Positions 9,970 through 19,053 of a stretch of 64,000 bases of DNA are shown here, piece after piece (position 1 is the stretch's first letter; every line of letters starts with the position of its first letter). The DNA is from Polaribacter sp. BM10 (GTDB taxonomy: Bacteria > Bacteroidota > Bacteroidia > Flavobacteriales > Flavobacteriaceae): positions 248,001 to 312,000 of the forward strand of contig NZ_CP019704.1 in NCBI RefSeq assembly GCF_002005425.1, written 5' to 3'. The position numbers and the translations under genes were made by a program. The notes under the pieces are model-generated. The model did not search any database. It saw only the letters and a program-made list of their open reading frames with translations, and was not told the origin of the DNA.

Positions 9970-11145
9970 TTATAATCTTTCAATTACCATAGCACTGGCA
10001 CCACCACCACCATTACAAATAGCTGCAGCACCAATTTTTGCATCATTTTGCTTTAAAATAGAAGTTAATGCAATTACAATTCTTGCACCAGAAACACCTA
10101 AAGGATGTCCTAATGAAACTGCACCACCGTTAACATTTACATTTTTATCAGAAATATTTAAAATTTTCATGTTAGCTAAACCAACAATAGAAAAAGCTTC
10201 GTTTAATTCAAAATAATCTACATCATCAATAGAAATATTTGCTTTAGCTAATGCTTTTGGTAGCGCTTTTGCAGGTGCAGTTGTAAACCATTTTGGCTCA
10301 TGTGCAGCATCTGCATAACTTTTTATTTTTGCAAGCGGTGTAATGTTTAGTTCTTTTGCTTTTTCTGCAGACATTAATACTAATGCAGCTCCACCGTCAT
10401 TAATAGTAGAAGCATTTGCGGCAGTTACAGTTCCTTCTTTTGTAAAAGCAGGTCTTAAAGCAGGAATTTTTTCCATTTTAACGTTCTTGTATTCTTCGTC
10501 TTCAGAAAAGATTACAGGTTCTCCACGTCTTTGAGGAATTTCAACAGGCACAATTTCATCAGAAAATTTACCTTCGCTCCATGCTTTTGCAGAACGCTCG
10601 TAAGATTGTATTGCAAATGTATCTTGGTCTTCTCTAGAGAAATCATATTCAGTTGCACATTCATCAGCACAAACTCCCATGGCTACTTTGCCATATGCAT
10701 CTACCAAACCATCTTTTTGCATTCCGTCTTCCATAGTTATTGGCCCGAATTTAGAACCTTTTCTGGCGTGTTGGTAATGCGGAATAGAACTCATATTTTC
10801 CATACCACCAGCAACAACAACATCTGCATCACCTAAAGCAATTGTTTGAGCAGCTAACATAATAGATTTCATACCAGAAGCACAAACTTTATTAACAGTT
10901 GTACAAGGTACAGATTCTGGTATACCAGCGTAAATGGCTGCCTGTCTTGCAGGTGCTTGTCCTAAACCTGCAGAAACAACATTACCCATAAAAACTTCTT
11001 CTACCAATTCTGGCGATAAGTTTATTTTATTTAAAGCGCCTTTAATTGCAACAGCACCTAATTTTGTTGCAGGTACAGAAGATAAACTTCCCATAAAGCT
11101 ACCAATTGGTGTTCTGGCTACAGATACAATTACTACTTCTTTCAT
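9970..11145 (-). CDS. Acetyl-CoA C-acetyltransferase (thiolase)
   Basis: A 391-residue thiolase with the complete catalytic set: nucleophile Cys88 (VNKVCASGMKS), His347 (GHPLGVSGAR) and Cys377 (CNGGGGAS). The length and the GMENMSSIPHY stretch fit biosynthetic or degradative acetoacetyl-CoA thiolases (AtoB/PhaA type), which interconvert two acetyl-CoA with acetoacetyl-CoA. No fatty-acid oxidation or PHB genes are nearby, so the pathway is open. It is probably cotranscribed with the downstream NlpC/P60 gene. Confidence 0.93.
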   Translation of the reverse strand: MKEVVIVSVARTPIGSFMGSLSSVPATKLGAVAIKGALNKINLSPELVEEVFMGNVVSAGLGQAPARQAAIYAGIPESVPCTTVNKVCASGMKSIMLAAQTIALGDADVVVAGGMENMSSIPHYQHARKGSKFGPITMEDGMQKDGLVDAYGKVAMGVCADECATEYDFSREDQDTFAIQSYERSAKAWSEGKFSDEIVPVEIPQRRGEPVIFSEDEEYKNVKMEKIPALRPAFTKEGTVTAANASTINDGGAALVLMSAEKAKELNITPLAKIKSYADAAHEPKWFTTAPAKALPKALAKANISIDDVDYFELNEAFSIVGLANMKILNISDKNVNVNGGAVSLGHPLGVSGARIVIALTSILKQNDAKIGAAAICNGGGGASAMVIERL

Positions 11146-11254
11146 ATGATAATTTGAGTTTATTTTAATATAAGATTGTCTGCTAAATTAATCTTTTTTA
11201 ATCAATTTGTAAAGGTTTGTTTCTCTTGAATTTCTAACCTTAATTTTTTTACTG

Positions 11255-11262
11255 TAAGTTTG
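11255..11262 (+). promoter_or_regulatory. Putative -7 element for the HD phosphodiesterase gene
   Basis: TAAGTTTG matches TAnnTTTG, 19 bases before the ATG at 11282. A TTG lies at 11226-11228, but the spacing of 26 bases is longer than the usual 17-23. Confidence 0.5.
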
Positions 11263-11281
11263 TATTTATAAGAAAATAAGC

Positions 11282-13345
11282 ATGAGTAATTTTGTAAATA
11301 AACTTTATCAAAACAACACCATAATTTTTAAGGTAATATTGTTTTTAGTGACCACGATAGCTATTGTGTATTTGTTTCCAAAAGGAGGTCAGTTTAAATA
11401 TGATTTTAGTAACGGGCAATTATGGAGGTATGATAATTTGTATGCTCCTTTTGATTTTGCAATTCAGAAGTCTGAAGAGGAGATTAAAATAGAGAAAAAG
11501 CAAATAGACGCAAATGCTAAATTGTATTTTATTGTTGATAAAACAATAGAGAATCAAGTAAAGTCTTCCTTTAAAAATAAAGTAAATAGTTTAAGTAATA
11601 TTGATACTTTATCAGCAGAAAAAACAAAATTATTAAAGAATTTAGGGTTAAAGGTTATTGATGAAATCTATAAAACAGGCTTTTTAGAAGTAGTTAGCCA
11701 AGATAGAGTTTCTAATAAAGATGAATTAGTTGCTCTTAGAAATAAGAATGAAGTAAAAGATGTTCCTTTTAAAAATTTGTACAATTCTAATAAAGTCTTA
11801 AAATCGATAACAAATGGTTTAGATACTGATTTAAATGAATCTTTAAGAAGTCAAATTTTTACAATTTTATCAGAAATTATAAAACCAAATGTAACTTATG
11901 ACGCCATTTATACAGATAAAGTTATTGATAACGAAACTAAAAATATTTCTTACACAAAAGGAAAAGTTTCTGCAGGTGAGTTAATTATTTTAAAAGGTGA
12001 TTTGGTAGAAGGGAAGAAATTAGCAATTTTAAATTCTCTTAAAAGTGAATCTGAATCTAATGTATGGACAGAATCTAATTATAATTGGATTATTTTTGGA
12101 TACACCATCCTAGTTGCTTTAGCGTTGTTAATGCTATTGCTTTTTTTACAAAGAAATAGAATTGAAATATTTAATAACAACAACAAAGTAACATTTATTT
12201 TCTTCAATGTTTTTTCAATGATATTTATACAAACATTGGTAATAAATTATAATTCAGATTATTTATATGTTGTTCCTTTAAGTATTTTACCTATTATTTT
12301 AAAAGCTTTTTTTGATGCAAGGTTGGGTTTATTTACACATGTACTAACCGTACTTTTATTGGGGTATGTTGTACCCAATAGTTTCGAATTTATTTATCTA
12401 CATATAATTGCTGGTATTGTTACTATTTTAAGTGTATCAGAACTTTATAAAAGGGCAAATTTATTTATTTCGGTTGCACAAATAACAGGAATTTATATGA
12501 TTACTTACTTTGCTTTTTCAATTATAAAAGAAGGAAATGCATCGCAGATTAATTTAGATTATTTTATGCTTTTTGCCGTAAACGGATTGTTATCTTTTTT
12601 AGCAATTATTTTAATTTATATTTATGAAAAAGTTTTTGGTTTGGTTTCTGATGTAACTCTTTTAGAGCTTTCTAATACAAACTCAAAATTATTAAGAGAG
12701 CTAAATGAAAAAGCTCCAGGAACTTTTCAGCACTCAATGCAAGTTGCTAATTTAGCAGAAGCTGCAGCAAATGAAATTGGTGCAAACTCGATGTTGGTTA
12801 GAACCGGTGCGCTGTATCATGATGTAGGTAAAATGGCAAATCCTATGTATTTCATAGAAAATCAAACTACAGGTGTAAATCCTCATCATGAATTATCACC
12901 AAGAGATAGTGCAAAAATAATTACAGATCATGTTATTAAAGGAGTTGAAATAGCAAAGAAATACAATTTACCAGATCGAATTATCGATTTTATAAGAACA
13001 CACCACGGTACAAGCACTACTTATTATTTCTTAATGAAGGAAAGAGAATTGAATCCGGATACTGAGGTTGATGTTAAAAAATTTCAATATCAGGGGCCAA
13101 ATCCGTTCTCAAAAGAAACAGCAATATTAATGATGTGTGATGCAGCAGAAGCAGCTTCTAAGAGCTTAAAAACACCTACAGCGCAATCTATCAGTGATTT
13201 AATAGATAAAATCATCGAAAAACAGATGTCAGACAATCAATTTTTAAATTCAGACATTACTTTTAAAGAAATTGAAATTATAAAAAAAGTGATAAAGAAA
13301 AAATTGCTAAACATCTATCACTTAAGGGTTGAGTATCCTGATTAA
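11282..13345 (+). CDS. pgpH: 7TM-HD domain cyclic-di-AMP phosphodiesterase (PgpH type)
   Basis: A 687-residue membrane protein with the domain order of the PgpH family. One N-terminal membrane helix (about 15-33) is followed by a large extracytoplasmic 7TMR-HDED domain (about 50-250) and seven membrane helices (about 270-460). The cytoplasmic HD domain runs from about 475 to 680. The HD metal motif is visible as GALYHDVGKM, preceded by FQHSMQVA and followed by a second His pair (NPHHE) and RTHHG. Listeria PgpH degrades c-di-AMP, and this assignment is by family. No cyclase gene is in the window. The start is the ATG at 11282, 19 bases after a -7 element. Confidence 0.9.
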   Translation: MSNFVNKLYQNNTIIFKVILFLVTTIAIVYLFPKGGQFKYDFSNGQLWRYDNLYAPFDFAIQKSEEEIKIEKKQIDANAKLYFIVDKTIENQVKSSFKNKVNSLSNIDTLSAEKTKLLKNLGLKVIDEIYKTGFLEVVSQDRVSNKDELVALRNKNEVKDVPFKNLYNSNKVLKSITNGLDTDLNESLRSQIFTILSEIIKPNVTYDAIYTDKVIDNETKNISYTKGKVSAGELIILKGDLVEGKKLAILNSLKSESESNVWTESNYNWIIFGYTILVALALLMLLLFLQRNRIEIFNNNNKVTFIFFNVFSMIFIQTLVINYNSDYLYVVPLSILPIILKAFFDARLGLFTHVLTVLLLGYVVPNSFEFIYLHIIAGIVTILSVSELYKRANLFISVAQITGIYMITYFAFSIIKEGNASQINLDYFMLFAVNGLLSFLAIILIYIYEKVFGLVSDVTLLELSNTNSKLLRELNEKAPGTFQHSMQVANLAEAAANEIGANSMLVRTGALYHDVGKMANPMYFIENQTTGVNPHHELSPRDSAKIITDHVIKGVEIAKKYNLPDRIIDFIRTHHGTSTTYYFLMKERELNPDTEVDVKKFQYQGPNPFSKETAILMMCDAAEAASKSLKTPTAQSISDLIDKIIEKQMSDNQFLNSDITFKEIEIIKKVIKKKLLNIYHLRVEYPD

Positions 13346-13375
13346 AAAAAAAGATAAAAAAAAGTAGCAAACAAC

Positions 13376-13406
13376 TTGTAAAATTGTAAATCTAGTATTA
13401 CATTTG
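13376..13406 (+). promoter_or_regulatory. Bacteroidota sigma-A promoter of the tRNA cluster
   Basis: TTG at 13376-13378, a 20-base spacer, then TACATTTG at 13399-13406. This matches the consensus TTG-N17-23-TAnnTTTG fully. Transcription would begin near 13413, about 34 bases before the first tRNA. Confidence 0.8.
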
Positions 13407-13446
13407 CACTCGCAATTTTAAACAACTGCGGATAAGTTCTAAAACA

Positions 13447-13530
13447 GGAGAGGTGCCAGAGTGGTAATGGAGCAGATTGCTAATCTGTCGACGGGTAACT
13501 GTCGCCAGGGTTCGAGTCCCTGTCTCTCCG
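13447..13530 (+). tRNA. tRNA-Ser(GCT)
   Basis: An 84-base class II tRNA with a long variable arm. Acceptor GGAGAGG pairs with TCTCTCC (one G-T wobble), with discriminator G. The anticodon GCT is at 13479-13481 in the loop of a GATT/AATC stem. The T-arm GGTTCGAGTCC is canonical. The CCA end is not encoded. First gene of a three-tRNA unit. Confidence 0.96.
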
Positions 13531-13548
13531 CAATTTTTGTTTAATTCT

Positions 13549-13623
13549 CGGGGTGTAGCGTAGCCCGGTCATCGCGCCTCGTTTGGGACGAGGAGGTCGC
13601 AGGTTCGAATCCTGCCACCCCGA
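13549..13623 (+). tRNA. tRNA-Pro(TGG)
   Basis: A 75-base tRNA. Acceptor CGGGGTG pairs with CACCCCG, with discriminator A. The anticodon stem CCTCG/CGAGG encloses the loop TTTGGGA with anticodon TGG at 13584-13586. The T-loop GGTTCGAATCC is canonical. CCA is not encoded. It lies 18 bases after tRNA-Ser. Confidence 0.96.
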
Positions 13624-13652
13624 CACTGTTTTCGTAGAAACATAAAAACTAC

Positions 13653-13726
13653 GGGCTCTTAGCTCAGCTGGATAGAGCACCTCCCTTCTAAGGAGGCGGT
13701 CGAAGGTTCGAATCCTTCAGGGCTCA
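13653..13726 (+). tRNA. tRNA-Arg(TCT)
   Basis: A 74-base tRNA. Acceptor GGGCTCT pairs with AGGGCTC, with one G-T wobble and discriminator A. The anticodon stem CCTCC/GGAGG encloses CTTCTAA with anticodon TCT at 13687-13689. The D-arm TAGCTCAGCTGG and T-loop GGTTCGAATCC are canonical. CCA is not encoded. Last tRNA of the unit. Confidence 0.96.
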
Positions 13727-13730
13727 CTTA

Positions 13731-13758
13731 AACCATCACAGAAATGTGATGGTTTTTT
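13731..13758 (+). terminator. Intrinsic terminator of the tRNA operon
   Basis: Stem AACCATCACA (13731-13740), GAAA tetraloop, stem TGTGATGGTT (13745-13754), then T-run. It lies 4 bases past tRNA-Arg. The rest of the gap up to 13929 holds only a candidate promoter for the helicase. Confidence 0.9.
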
Positions 13759-13858
13759 GTTTATATAAAGTATTTTTAATCTCAATTTTTCTAATTATTT
13801 AGAAATCAATAAATAATATTTTAAGGTAATTTTATTTATCAACAATCTACTTTTATAA

Positions 13859-13890
13859 TTGATAATTGCTTCTTAAATAGTATATATTCG
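13859..13890 (+). promoter_or_regulatory. Candidate promoter of the SF1 helicase gene
   Basis: TTG at 13859-13861, a 21-base spacer, and TATATTCG at 13883-13890. It differs from TAnnTTTG at one base. The ATG is 40 bases downstream. Confidence 0.4.
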
Positions 13891-13929
13891 CCCTCTAATT
13901 TCTTCAAAGAGCTAATCTGTATTAAGTAA

Positions 13930-16896
13930 ATGAATAACGTTAAAAACTGGTTGCATTATTATAAAAATAGTTTAATAGATAGCGAGAATTTAGCCGTTGA
14001 TATTTCTAGAATAAAAAATATTTTTCATCAAAATTATTGTGACTTAGGCGCAGGTACAATCAACCCTAATAACGCGACTGATATGTTAGATTTTGAAGAA
14101 AAAAGAATCAATCGGTTAAAAGGAATTGCCAATAAAGAGCATGTAAATTGGTACACAATTTTCGATACGGAAATAATTATAGCACCTTTTCAGTTAGATG
14201 TAATTTCAGCAGACCAAAATTTTAAGCAAAAATCTATTTATCCTTTTTGGATAACCGCAAGAGTAAATAGAGCAGGTCAATTATCAGCACCAAAAGAAAT
14301 TTTTCCGCTATTTGTTCGTGATTATTTAGATCCTAAAGCAGATATTGGAAACGATTTTATTTTTTCATCCACAGAAACAATTGCAGAAGCTAGAGAAATA
14401 GAAAAGCCAGAAGTTGAAGATGAGGTTTTGCCTTGGGATGTTTATTGGGAATATGTAAATATGATTTTTTCTGAAGTGACTTACAATGCAATTGCGAGTT
14501 ATCATGCAGAAGGATTTACAACAAATCATAAAGCGACTTATTTTGCAAGAAGTTCTAAGATTTCTGCTGCAAAAAGTATCTTATTTTTATATGAAAACTT
14601 ATTAAGTGAAACAGAAGAACTGCCCTTAATTTCTAAATTAATAGACCCTAATTTAAAGCAGAAAAGAGAACCGATAACAGATGCTGGTTTTTTAAATTAT
14701 AATCATTTACATTTAGGTCAAATGTCTAATGAGTTTCCGCTTTCTATAAGTCAGAGAAAAACTTTATTATCATATTTTACAGCAGAAGAAAATGCAATTA
14801 CTGCTGTAAATGGTCCGCCTGGTACCGGAAAAACAACACTTTTACAAAGTTTGGTTGCTACAGAAGTTGTTAGAGCAGCTATAGAAGGAGATGGTGCACC
14901 AGTTATTTTGGCATGTTCAACAAATAACCAAGCGGTTACAAATATTATAGATAGTTTTATAAATTCTAAGAGTACTTTAGGTGATTTGGCAGAAAGATGG
15001 ATTCCTGGTTTTAACGGGTATGCCACTTATTTACCTTCGAATTCTAAAAGTGAAAAAAAACTTAAAGATATAAATTACCTTAAAGGCAATATGTTTGGCA
15101 ATGAAGGTACTCTATGTGATCTAGAAAATGAAAAGTATATAGAAGATGCAAAACATTTTTATTTTAGTAAATATACCGAGTACTTTAATAGAGAATTAGA
15201 TTCGTTAGAAGATGCTTGCCTTCAACTTCAAGAAGAAATAACTATTTTACAAGATAATTTAATTGACGGAGTTCGTATTTCTCAAGATTATTTGAAATCC
15301 ATTAAAAGTGTAAATAATCTTTTACTTAATAAGAAAGATCATATTCAGAAAAATACTATTCAAATTTCTAATTTACAGAAATGGAGAACGATACTAAATA
15401 CACTTAAATCTTCTTCGGATGAGCGTAATTTTTTAGAAGAAGTACAGCAATACTTTGAAGTAGATTCTAAAAATGAAAACTCAGATAAAATTTTTAAAAT
15501 TGATGAAGAAGTTTTAAAAAATTCTGATGCTACATTGATATTTATCAAAAAATGTATTGCAGATATAAATCTAGCTTTATCATCCAACTTAAAATTAAAA
15601 AACTGGAAATTTAAAAATAGTATTACCGGTTACCCATTTGTCTCTGAAGAACAAATGTGGGAGTTTGAGTATGAAAAAATGGAATCTGAAGATAAAAGTC
15701 ATCGTTTTTTTTATGATGAAATTGACTTAAATATTCGTCATAAAGCTTTTTTATTAGCAACACATTATTGGGAAGCAAGATGGATTTTAGAAACCGAAGA
15801 TGTTTTACTTAATGAAACAGAAAAAGGAACAGGAGAAAGAGTAGTAGCTGCAAAATGGAAAAGAAGAGCAATGTTAACTCCTTGTTTTGTTGCAACTTTA
15901 TATATGGCGCCTTCACACTTTTTATTTAGTCAGTTTCAAGGTGAAAACGAAAACGGAAAAGCTGTTTTTGAATATTTACCATTGTTTAATTTTCTAGATT
16001 TATTAATTATTGATGAAGCCGGACAAGTAACTCCAGAGGTAAGTATTCCTATTTTTTCGTTGGCAAAAAAAGCAATTGTAGTAGGAGATTTAAAACAAAT
16101 AGAACCGATTTGGTCTATACCTCCAAAAATTGATTCTGGTAATTTGTTAAATCAGCATATTGTCTCTAGTCAAGATGATTATAATTATTTAAAAGAAATT
16201 GGTTTTCTGGCATCTAATGGTAGTATCATGAAAATGGCTCAAAATGCATGTGAATATGAAACACCGCTAATTACAAAGAAAGAAAACGGATTGTTATTAT
16301 TAGAACATAGAAGATGTAATGATGAAATTATTGATTTTTGTAATGAATTAGCTTATGATGGTATTCTTAAACCAATGAAAGGAAAAGCAAGTAAAGATCA
16401 AATTTTTCCTTCTATGATGGCATATCATATAGAAGGTTTAAGTGAAAGAAAATTTAGTAGTCGTCATAATAAAAATGAAGTAAAATCTATTATTATGTGG
16501 CTAAACAGACATAAGGCTGATATTCAAAAAGCATATAATGTAGAATCCATAGAAAAAGTTTTAGGAATTATTACACCTTTTGCTAGTCAAAAAACCGAAT
16601 TATCTAAAGCGTTAATAGATTCTGGTTTTAAAGTAAACGATATAAAATTAGGTACAGTGCATGCATTGCAAGGTGCAGAGCGAAGTATAGTTTTATTTAG
16701 TTCTGTTTACAGTATAGAAGATGAAGGTGTGTTATTTTTTGATAGAGACAATAAACCCAATATGCTTAATGTTGCAGTTTCTCGAGCTAAAGATAGCTTT
16801 ATATTGTTTGGTGATACAAGAATATTTGATGAATCAAAAGATAGGCCTTCTGGAGTCTTAAAAAAACACTTAAATATAGAAGTGTTGCCAAGTTAA
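13930..16896 (+). CDS. Superfamily 1 (UPF1/DNA2-like) helicase, lone gene
   Basis: A 988-residue AAA/SF1B-type ATPase. Visible helicase motifs are Walker A GPPGTGKT (295-302), motif II LLIIDEAGQ (about 693), motif III VVGDLKQIEPIW, motif V GTVHALQGAE (about 911) and motif VI NVAVSRAKDSF (about 948). This order is that of UPF1/DNA2/SMUBP2-like helicases acting on DNA or RNA. The N-terminal 270 residues and the 330-690 insert, partly coiled coil, match nothing I recognise. I see no nuclease, PLD or methylase domain. It stands alone between a tRNA cluster and a convergent gene, which fits an accessory gene, possibly anti-phage; the role is not shown by the sequence. Confidence 0.85.
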   Translation: MNNVKNWLHYYKNSLIDSENLAVDISRIKNIFHQNYCDLGAGTINPNNATDMLDFEEKRINRLKGIANKEHVNWYTIFDTEIIIAPFQLDVISADQNFKQKSIYPFWITARVNRAGQLSAPKEIFPLFVRDYLDPKADIGNDFIFSSTETIAEAREIEKPEVEDEVLPWDVYWEYVNMIFSEVTYNAIASYHAEGFTTNHKATYFARSSKISAAKSILFLYENLLSETEELPLISKLIDPNLKQKREPITDAGFLNYNHLHLGQMSNEFPLSISQRKTLLSYFTAEENAITAVNGPPGTGKTTLLQSLVATEVVRAAIEGDGAPVILACSTNNQAVTNIIDSFINSKSTLGDLAERWIPGFNGYATYLPSNSKSEKKLKDINYLKGNMFGNEGTLCDLENEKYIEDAKHFYFSKYTEYFNRELDSLEDACLQLQEEITILQDNLIDGVRISQDYLKSIKSVNNLLLNKKDHIQKNTIQISNLQKWRTILNTLKSSSDERNFLEEVQQYFEVDSKNENSDKIFKIDEEVLKNSDATLIFIKKCIADINLALSSNLKLKNWKFKNSITGYPFVSEEQMWEFEYEKMESEDKSHRFFYDEIDLNIRHKAFLLATHYWEARWILETEDVLLNETEKGTGERVVAAKWKRRAMLTPCFVATLYMAPSHFLFSQFQGENENGKAVFEYLPLFNFLDLLIIDEAGQVTPEVSIPIFSLAKKAIVVGDLKQIEPIWSIPPKIDSGNLLNQHIVSSQDDYNYLKEIGFLASNGSIMKMAQNACEYETPLITKKENGLLLLEHRRCNDEIIDFCNELAYDGILKPMKGKASKDQIFPSMMAYHIEGLSERKFSSRHNKNEVKSIIMWLNRHKADIQKAYNVESIEKVLGIITPFASQKTELSKALIDSGFKVNDIKLGTVHALQGAERSIVLFSSVYSIEDEGVLFFDRDNKPNMLNVAVSRAKDSFILFGDTRIFDESKDRPSGVLKKHLNIEVLPS

Positions 16897-16913
16897 ATAT
16901 TATGTATAAAAAT

Positions 16914-16938
16914 GAGTAACCATAAAAAATGGTTACTC
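16914..16938. terminator. Hairpin downstream of the helicase gene, no T-tract
   Basis: A perfect 10-base stem, GAGTAACCAT (16914-16923) with ATGGTTACTC (16929-16938), and an A5 loop. It sits between convergent genes, where a terminator is expected, but no T-run follows on the plus strand. A second inverted repeat, TACGTT-AACA-AACGTA, follows at 16943-16958. Confidence 0.45.
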
Positions 16939-16983
16939 AAATTACGTTAACAAACGTACTTAAACTTACTTTTGGGGGAGTAA

Positions 16984-17247
16984 TTATCTTCTTGTTACTG
17001 TAGCAAATACTTTTAAAGTATCTTTCTTTACAATAACAGCATTATCTAAAGTTAACTTAATTACATGTTCTGGGTTAGATACCTGAAAAATGTAACTATA
17101 CTGTCTAAATGATGTTATGTGGTAATTTGGGAATTCTTTTGCAACTACAGCTTTATTAGATTCATAATGTTCTATTTCTGTCTTTGCTGGTTGACAACTG
17201 GCAAGCATTAAACTTGCAAATAATGTTGTTAAAAAAACTTTTTTCAT
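16984..17247 (-). CDS. Small lipoprotein of unknown function
   Basis: An 87-residue protein with a type II signal peptide: MKKVFLTTLFASLMLASC gives lipobox LASC with Cys18. The 69-residue mature part contains aromatic residues (FPNYHITSFRQYSYIF) and ends in two Arg. No family is recognised; it is too short to enclose an enzyme. It faces the helicase gene convergently. A minus-strand -7 candidate (TATTTTTG) lies at 17353-17360 and another (TACATTTG) at 17481-17488; the 248-base gap upstream holds nothing else I can identify. Confidence 0.65.
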   Translation of the reverse strand: MKKVFLTTLFASLMLASCQPAKTEIEHYESNKAVVAKEFPNYHITSFRQYSYIFQVSNPEHVIKLTLDNAVIVKKDTLKVFATVTRR

Positions 17248-17495
17248 CTTAAAATAATTTTTATAAAATTGAATAAAAACTATTATTTACAATCAGAAAC
17301 TAATTTTTAGAGGTTGATACTTTAGTTATTCTGGAACTATAAAATAATAGAACAAAAATACTTGTAAAGTTAGGGTGCTTTATTTTGTATTATAATTTCG
17401 ATTGATGTAAATAAATACATAAATCTATAAAATAATTATAAGCTTAATTTAGGGAGTTCAATTGCTTAGAATTGATATTGCAAATGTACAAAAAA

Positions 17496-19034
17496 TTATT
17501 TCATATTTAGAAAAGAAAAATCAAAATTTAATCCAAAATTTAAAAACGGATTGCTCAATTCGCCTCCTTTAGCTTTTACATAACCAACAGCACTTCTTAA
17601 GCTTACTTTATTAGTTAGTTGATAATTAAGTCCTAAACTTGGTTTTATAATCAATCCTTCGCCTGTGCTAATGTTTCCGCCACCAGCAGCACCAGCTAAA
17701 ATTTGTGTGAAAATTGTGGTGCTTTTATTAAAAAATTTACCAGATTTAAGACCTAATCCAACAATTCCTTCTGCATAAGCACCTGCATTACCAAAGTTAG
17801 CAAATGAAGTTTGACCTGCTACATATAAATTTTTAGAAAGATCAAAGTTAACTTGTAAGGATATTTGGTGCATATCTTCTGTATCTAATTCCATACGTTC
17901 TGCATCTAAATACCAATCTTGCTTTACAATAAGTTGTATTCCTTTAAATTTACCTTCTTTAAAGTTTTTATAGCTTGATTGTGTCCCATTTCTATCTACA
18001 TAATATTTTAGACCAAATCCGTAAGTAGAAGTTGTAAAAAATTCTGTGTTTGGTGTAAATAAATATCCTTTATTTAATGCTAAGTAAGTATTATCAAATA
18101 ATTTCTGTTCAATAGAAATATCTGGTGAAATCATAAACCCACCATCAGAATTAACGCCACCGCCACCACCGGCGCCAATTGCAAGTTTGGTTAATATGTT
18201 TGTTCTATTTTTATTAAAAGAGAAATTGTAACCAGCTCCTAATAAAACATCCATATATCCAGCTCTAATTCCGCTGTAAGCCCCATCTAGCTTTAAAAAA
18301 GCAAACCAATTCTCTGTAATGTAATTTGCAAATTCAAAACCTGCTAATCGAATTGTTTTGCCTTCAATAACTCCTCCTGCATAATTTTTGGCTTTAAAAG
18401 CTTTTAAATTATTAAAATGTATTGTTAGAGATGATTTTTTAGTAGGATTATTCCAAGATGAATTTTCTAAATCTTGAATTGAAAATTTTTCATCAATAAC
18501 ATTATAATCAGAATAATTAAAGTTTACCGGGATTTCTACTGCAAAATTTAATTGACTTCCGTTAATTTTTCCATCATCAAAAAAGTTCACATAACTGTAA
18601 CCAGCATTTAAGTTGAAATGATCAAATTTATAGCCTAAATTAAAGTGGGGTAAAATAAAGGCACCACCACCATCTGCCGCAGCTGCTCCACCGCCACCAC
18701 CAAAATGAAAACCGGTATCTATAAATAATTTTTCGGTTAAAAATTTCTTGTATCCAGCATTAACACCAAGTGTAAAAAAACCACCTCTTCTACCAGTTAC
18801 AGCACCATAAATACCTAAACCTGCATACAAATCATCATTTAAAAATAAATTATAATGTATTCCTGAAAACCCCATATTTGGCTCATTAGGAATTTCTAGT
18901 TGTGGCATTTCAATAGATAAAAAATCTACTTTTAAAAATCCGTTTTGCACTTTTTTTTCTGGAACTAAATTAGTTTGAGAAGTAAGAATTTGAGTGCAAA
19001 AAATGGTAGCTAAAATTAATAAATAGTTTTTCAC
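17496..19034 (-). CDS. Predicted outer-membrane protein with three glycine-rich repeats
   Basis: I choose the GTG at 19034 as start, 20 bases after the stop of the upstream oxidoreductase gene. It gives 512 residues beginning VKNYLLILATIFCTQILTSQ, a good signal peptide. The frame is open back to 19118 inside the upstream gene, but that extension is charged and not leader-like. The mature protein is rich in alternating hydrophobic/aromatic strands (beta-barrel-like) and ends in Phe-rich strands. Three units are alignable at about residues 70-152, 243-327 and 403-487. Each has the pattern G..LG.GY, then a Gly-rich run (GGGGGAAAADGGG, GAGGGGGVNSDGG, GAAGGGNISTGEG), then I-P/K-P strands and a GY. 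Function unknown; the context couples it to the molybdoenzyme operon. Confidence 0.65.
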   Translation of the reverse strand: MKNYLLILATIFCTQILTSQTNLVPEKKVQNGFLKVDFLSIEMPQLEIPNEPNMGFSGIHYNLFLNDDLYAGLGIYGAVTGRRGGFFTLGVNAGYKKFLTEKLFIDTGFHFGGGGGAAAADGGGAFILPHFNLGYKFDHFNLNAGYSYVNFFDDGKINGSQLNFAVEIPVNFNYSDYNVIDEKFSIQDLENSSWNNPTKKSSLTIHFNNLKAFKAKNYAGGVIEGKTIRLAGFEFANYITENWFAFLKLDGAYSGIRAGYMDVLLGAGYNFSFNKNRTNILTKLAIGAGGGGGVNSDGGFMISPDISIEQKLFDNTYLALNKGYLFTPNTEFFTTSTYGFGLKYYVDRNGTQSSYKNFKEGKFKGIQLIVKQDWYLDAERMELDTEDMHQISLQVNFDLSKNLYVAGQTSFANFGNAGAYAEGIVGLGLKSGKFFNKSTTIFTQILAGAAGGGNISTGEGLIIKPSLGLNYQLTNKVSLRSAVGYVKAKGGELSNPFLNFGLNFDFSFLNMK

Positions 19035-19053
19035 AAGTTTAATTTTAAAATTT

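Noticed and set aside
10343..11149. Three open frames on the plus strand over the thiolase gene
   Set aside because: They are antisense to a well-supported enzyme and show no recognisable protein features.
13480..13680. An open frame on the minus strand covering the tRNAs
   Set aside because: It lies wholly over the tRNA-Ser and tRNA-Pro genes and gives the familiar false protein (GWQDSNLRPPRPKRGAM) seen when tRNA regions are translated.
17395..17480. Possible small RNA or gene in the 248-base gap before the small lipoprotein
   Set aside because: Only AT-rich DNA with two -7-like boxes is visible; no terminator or coding potential supports a gene.
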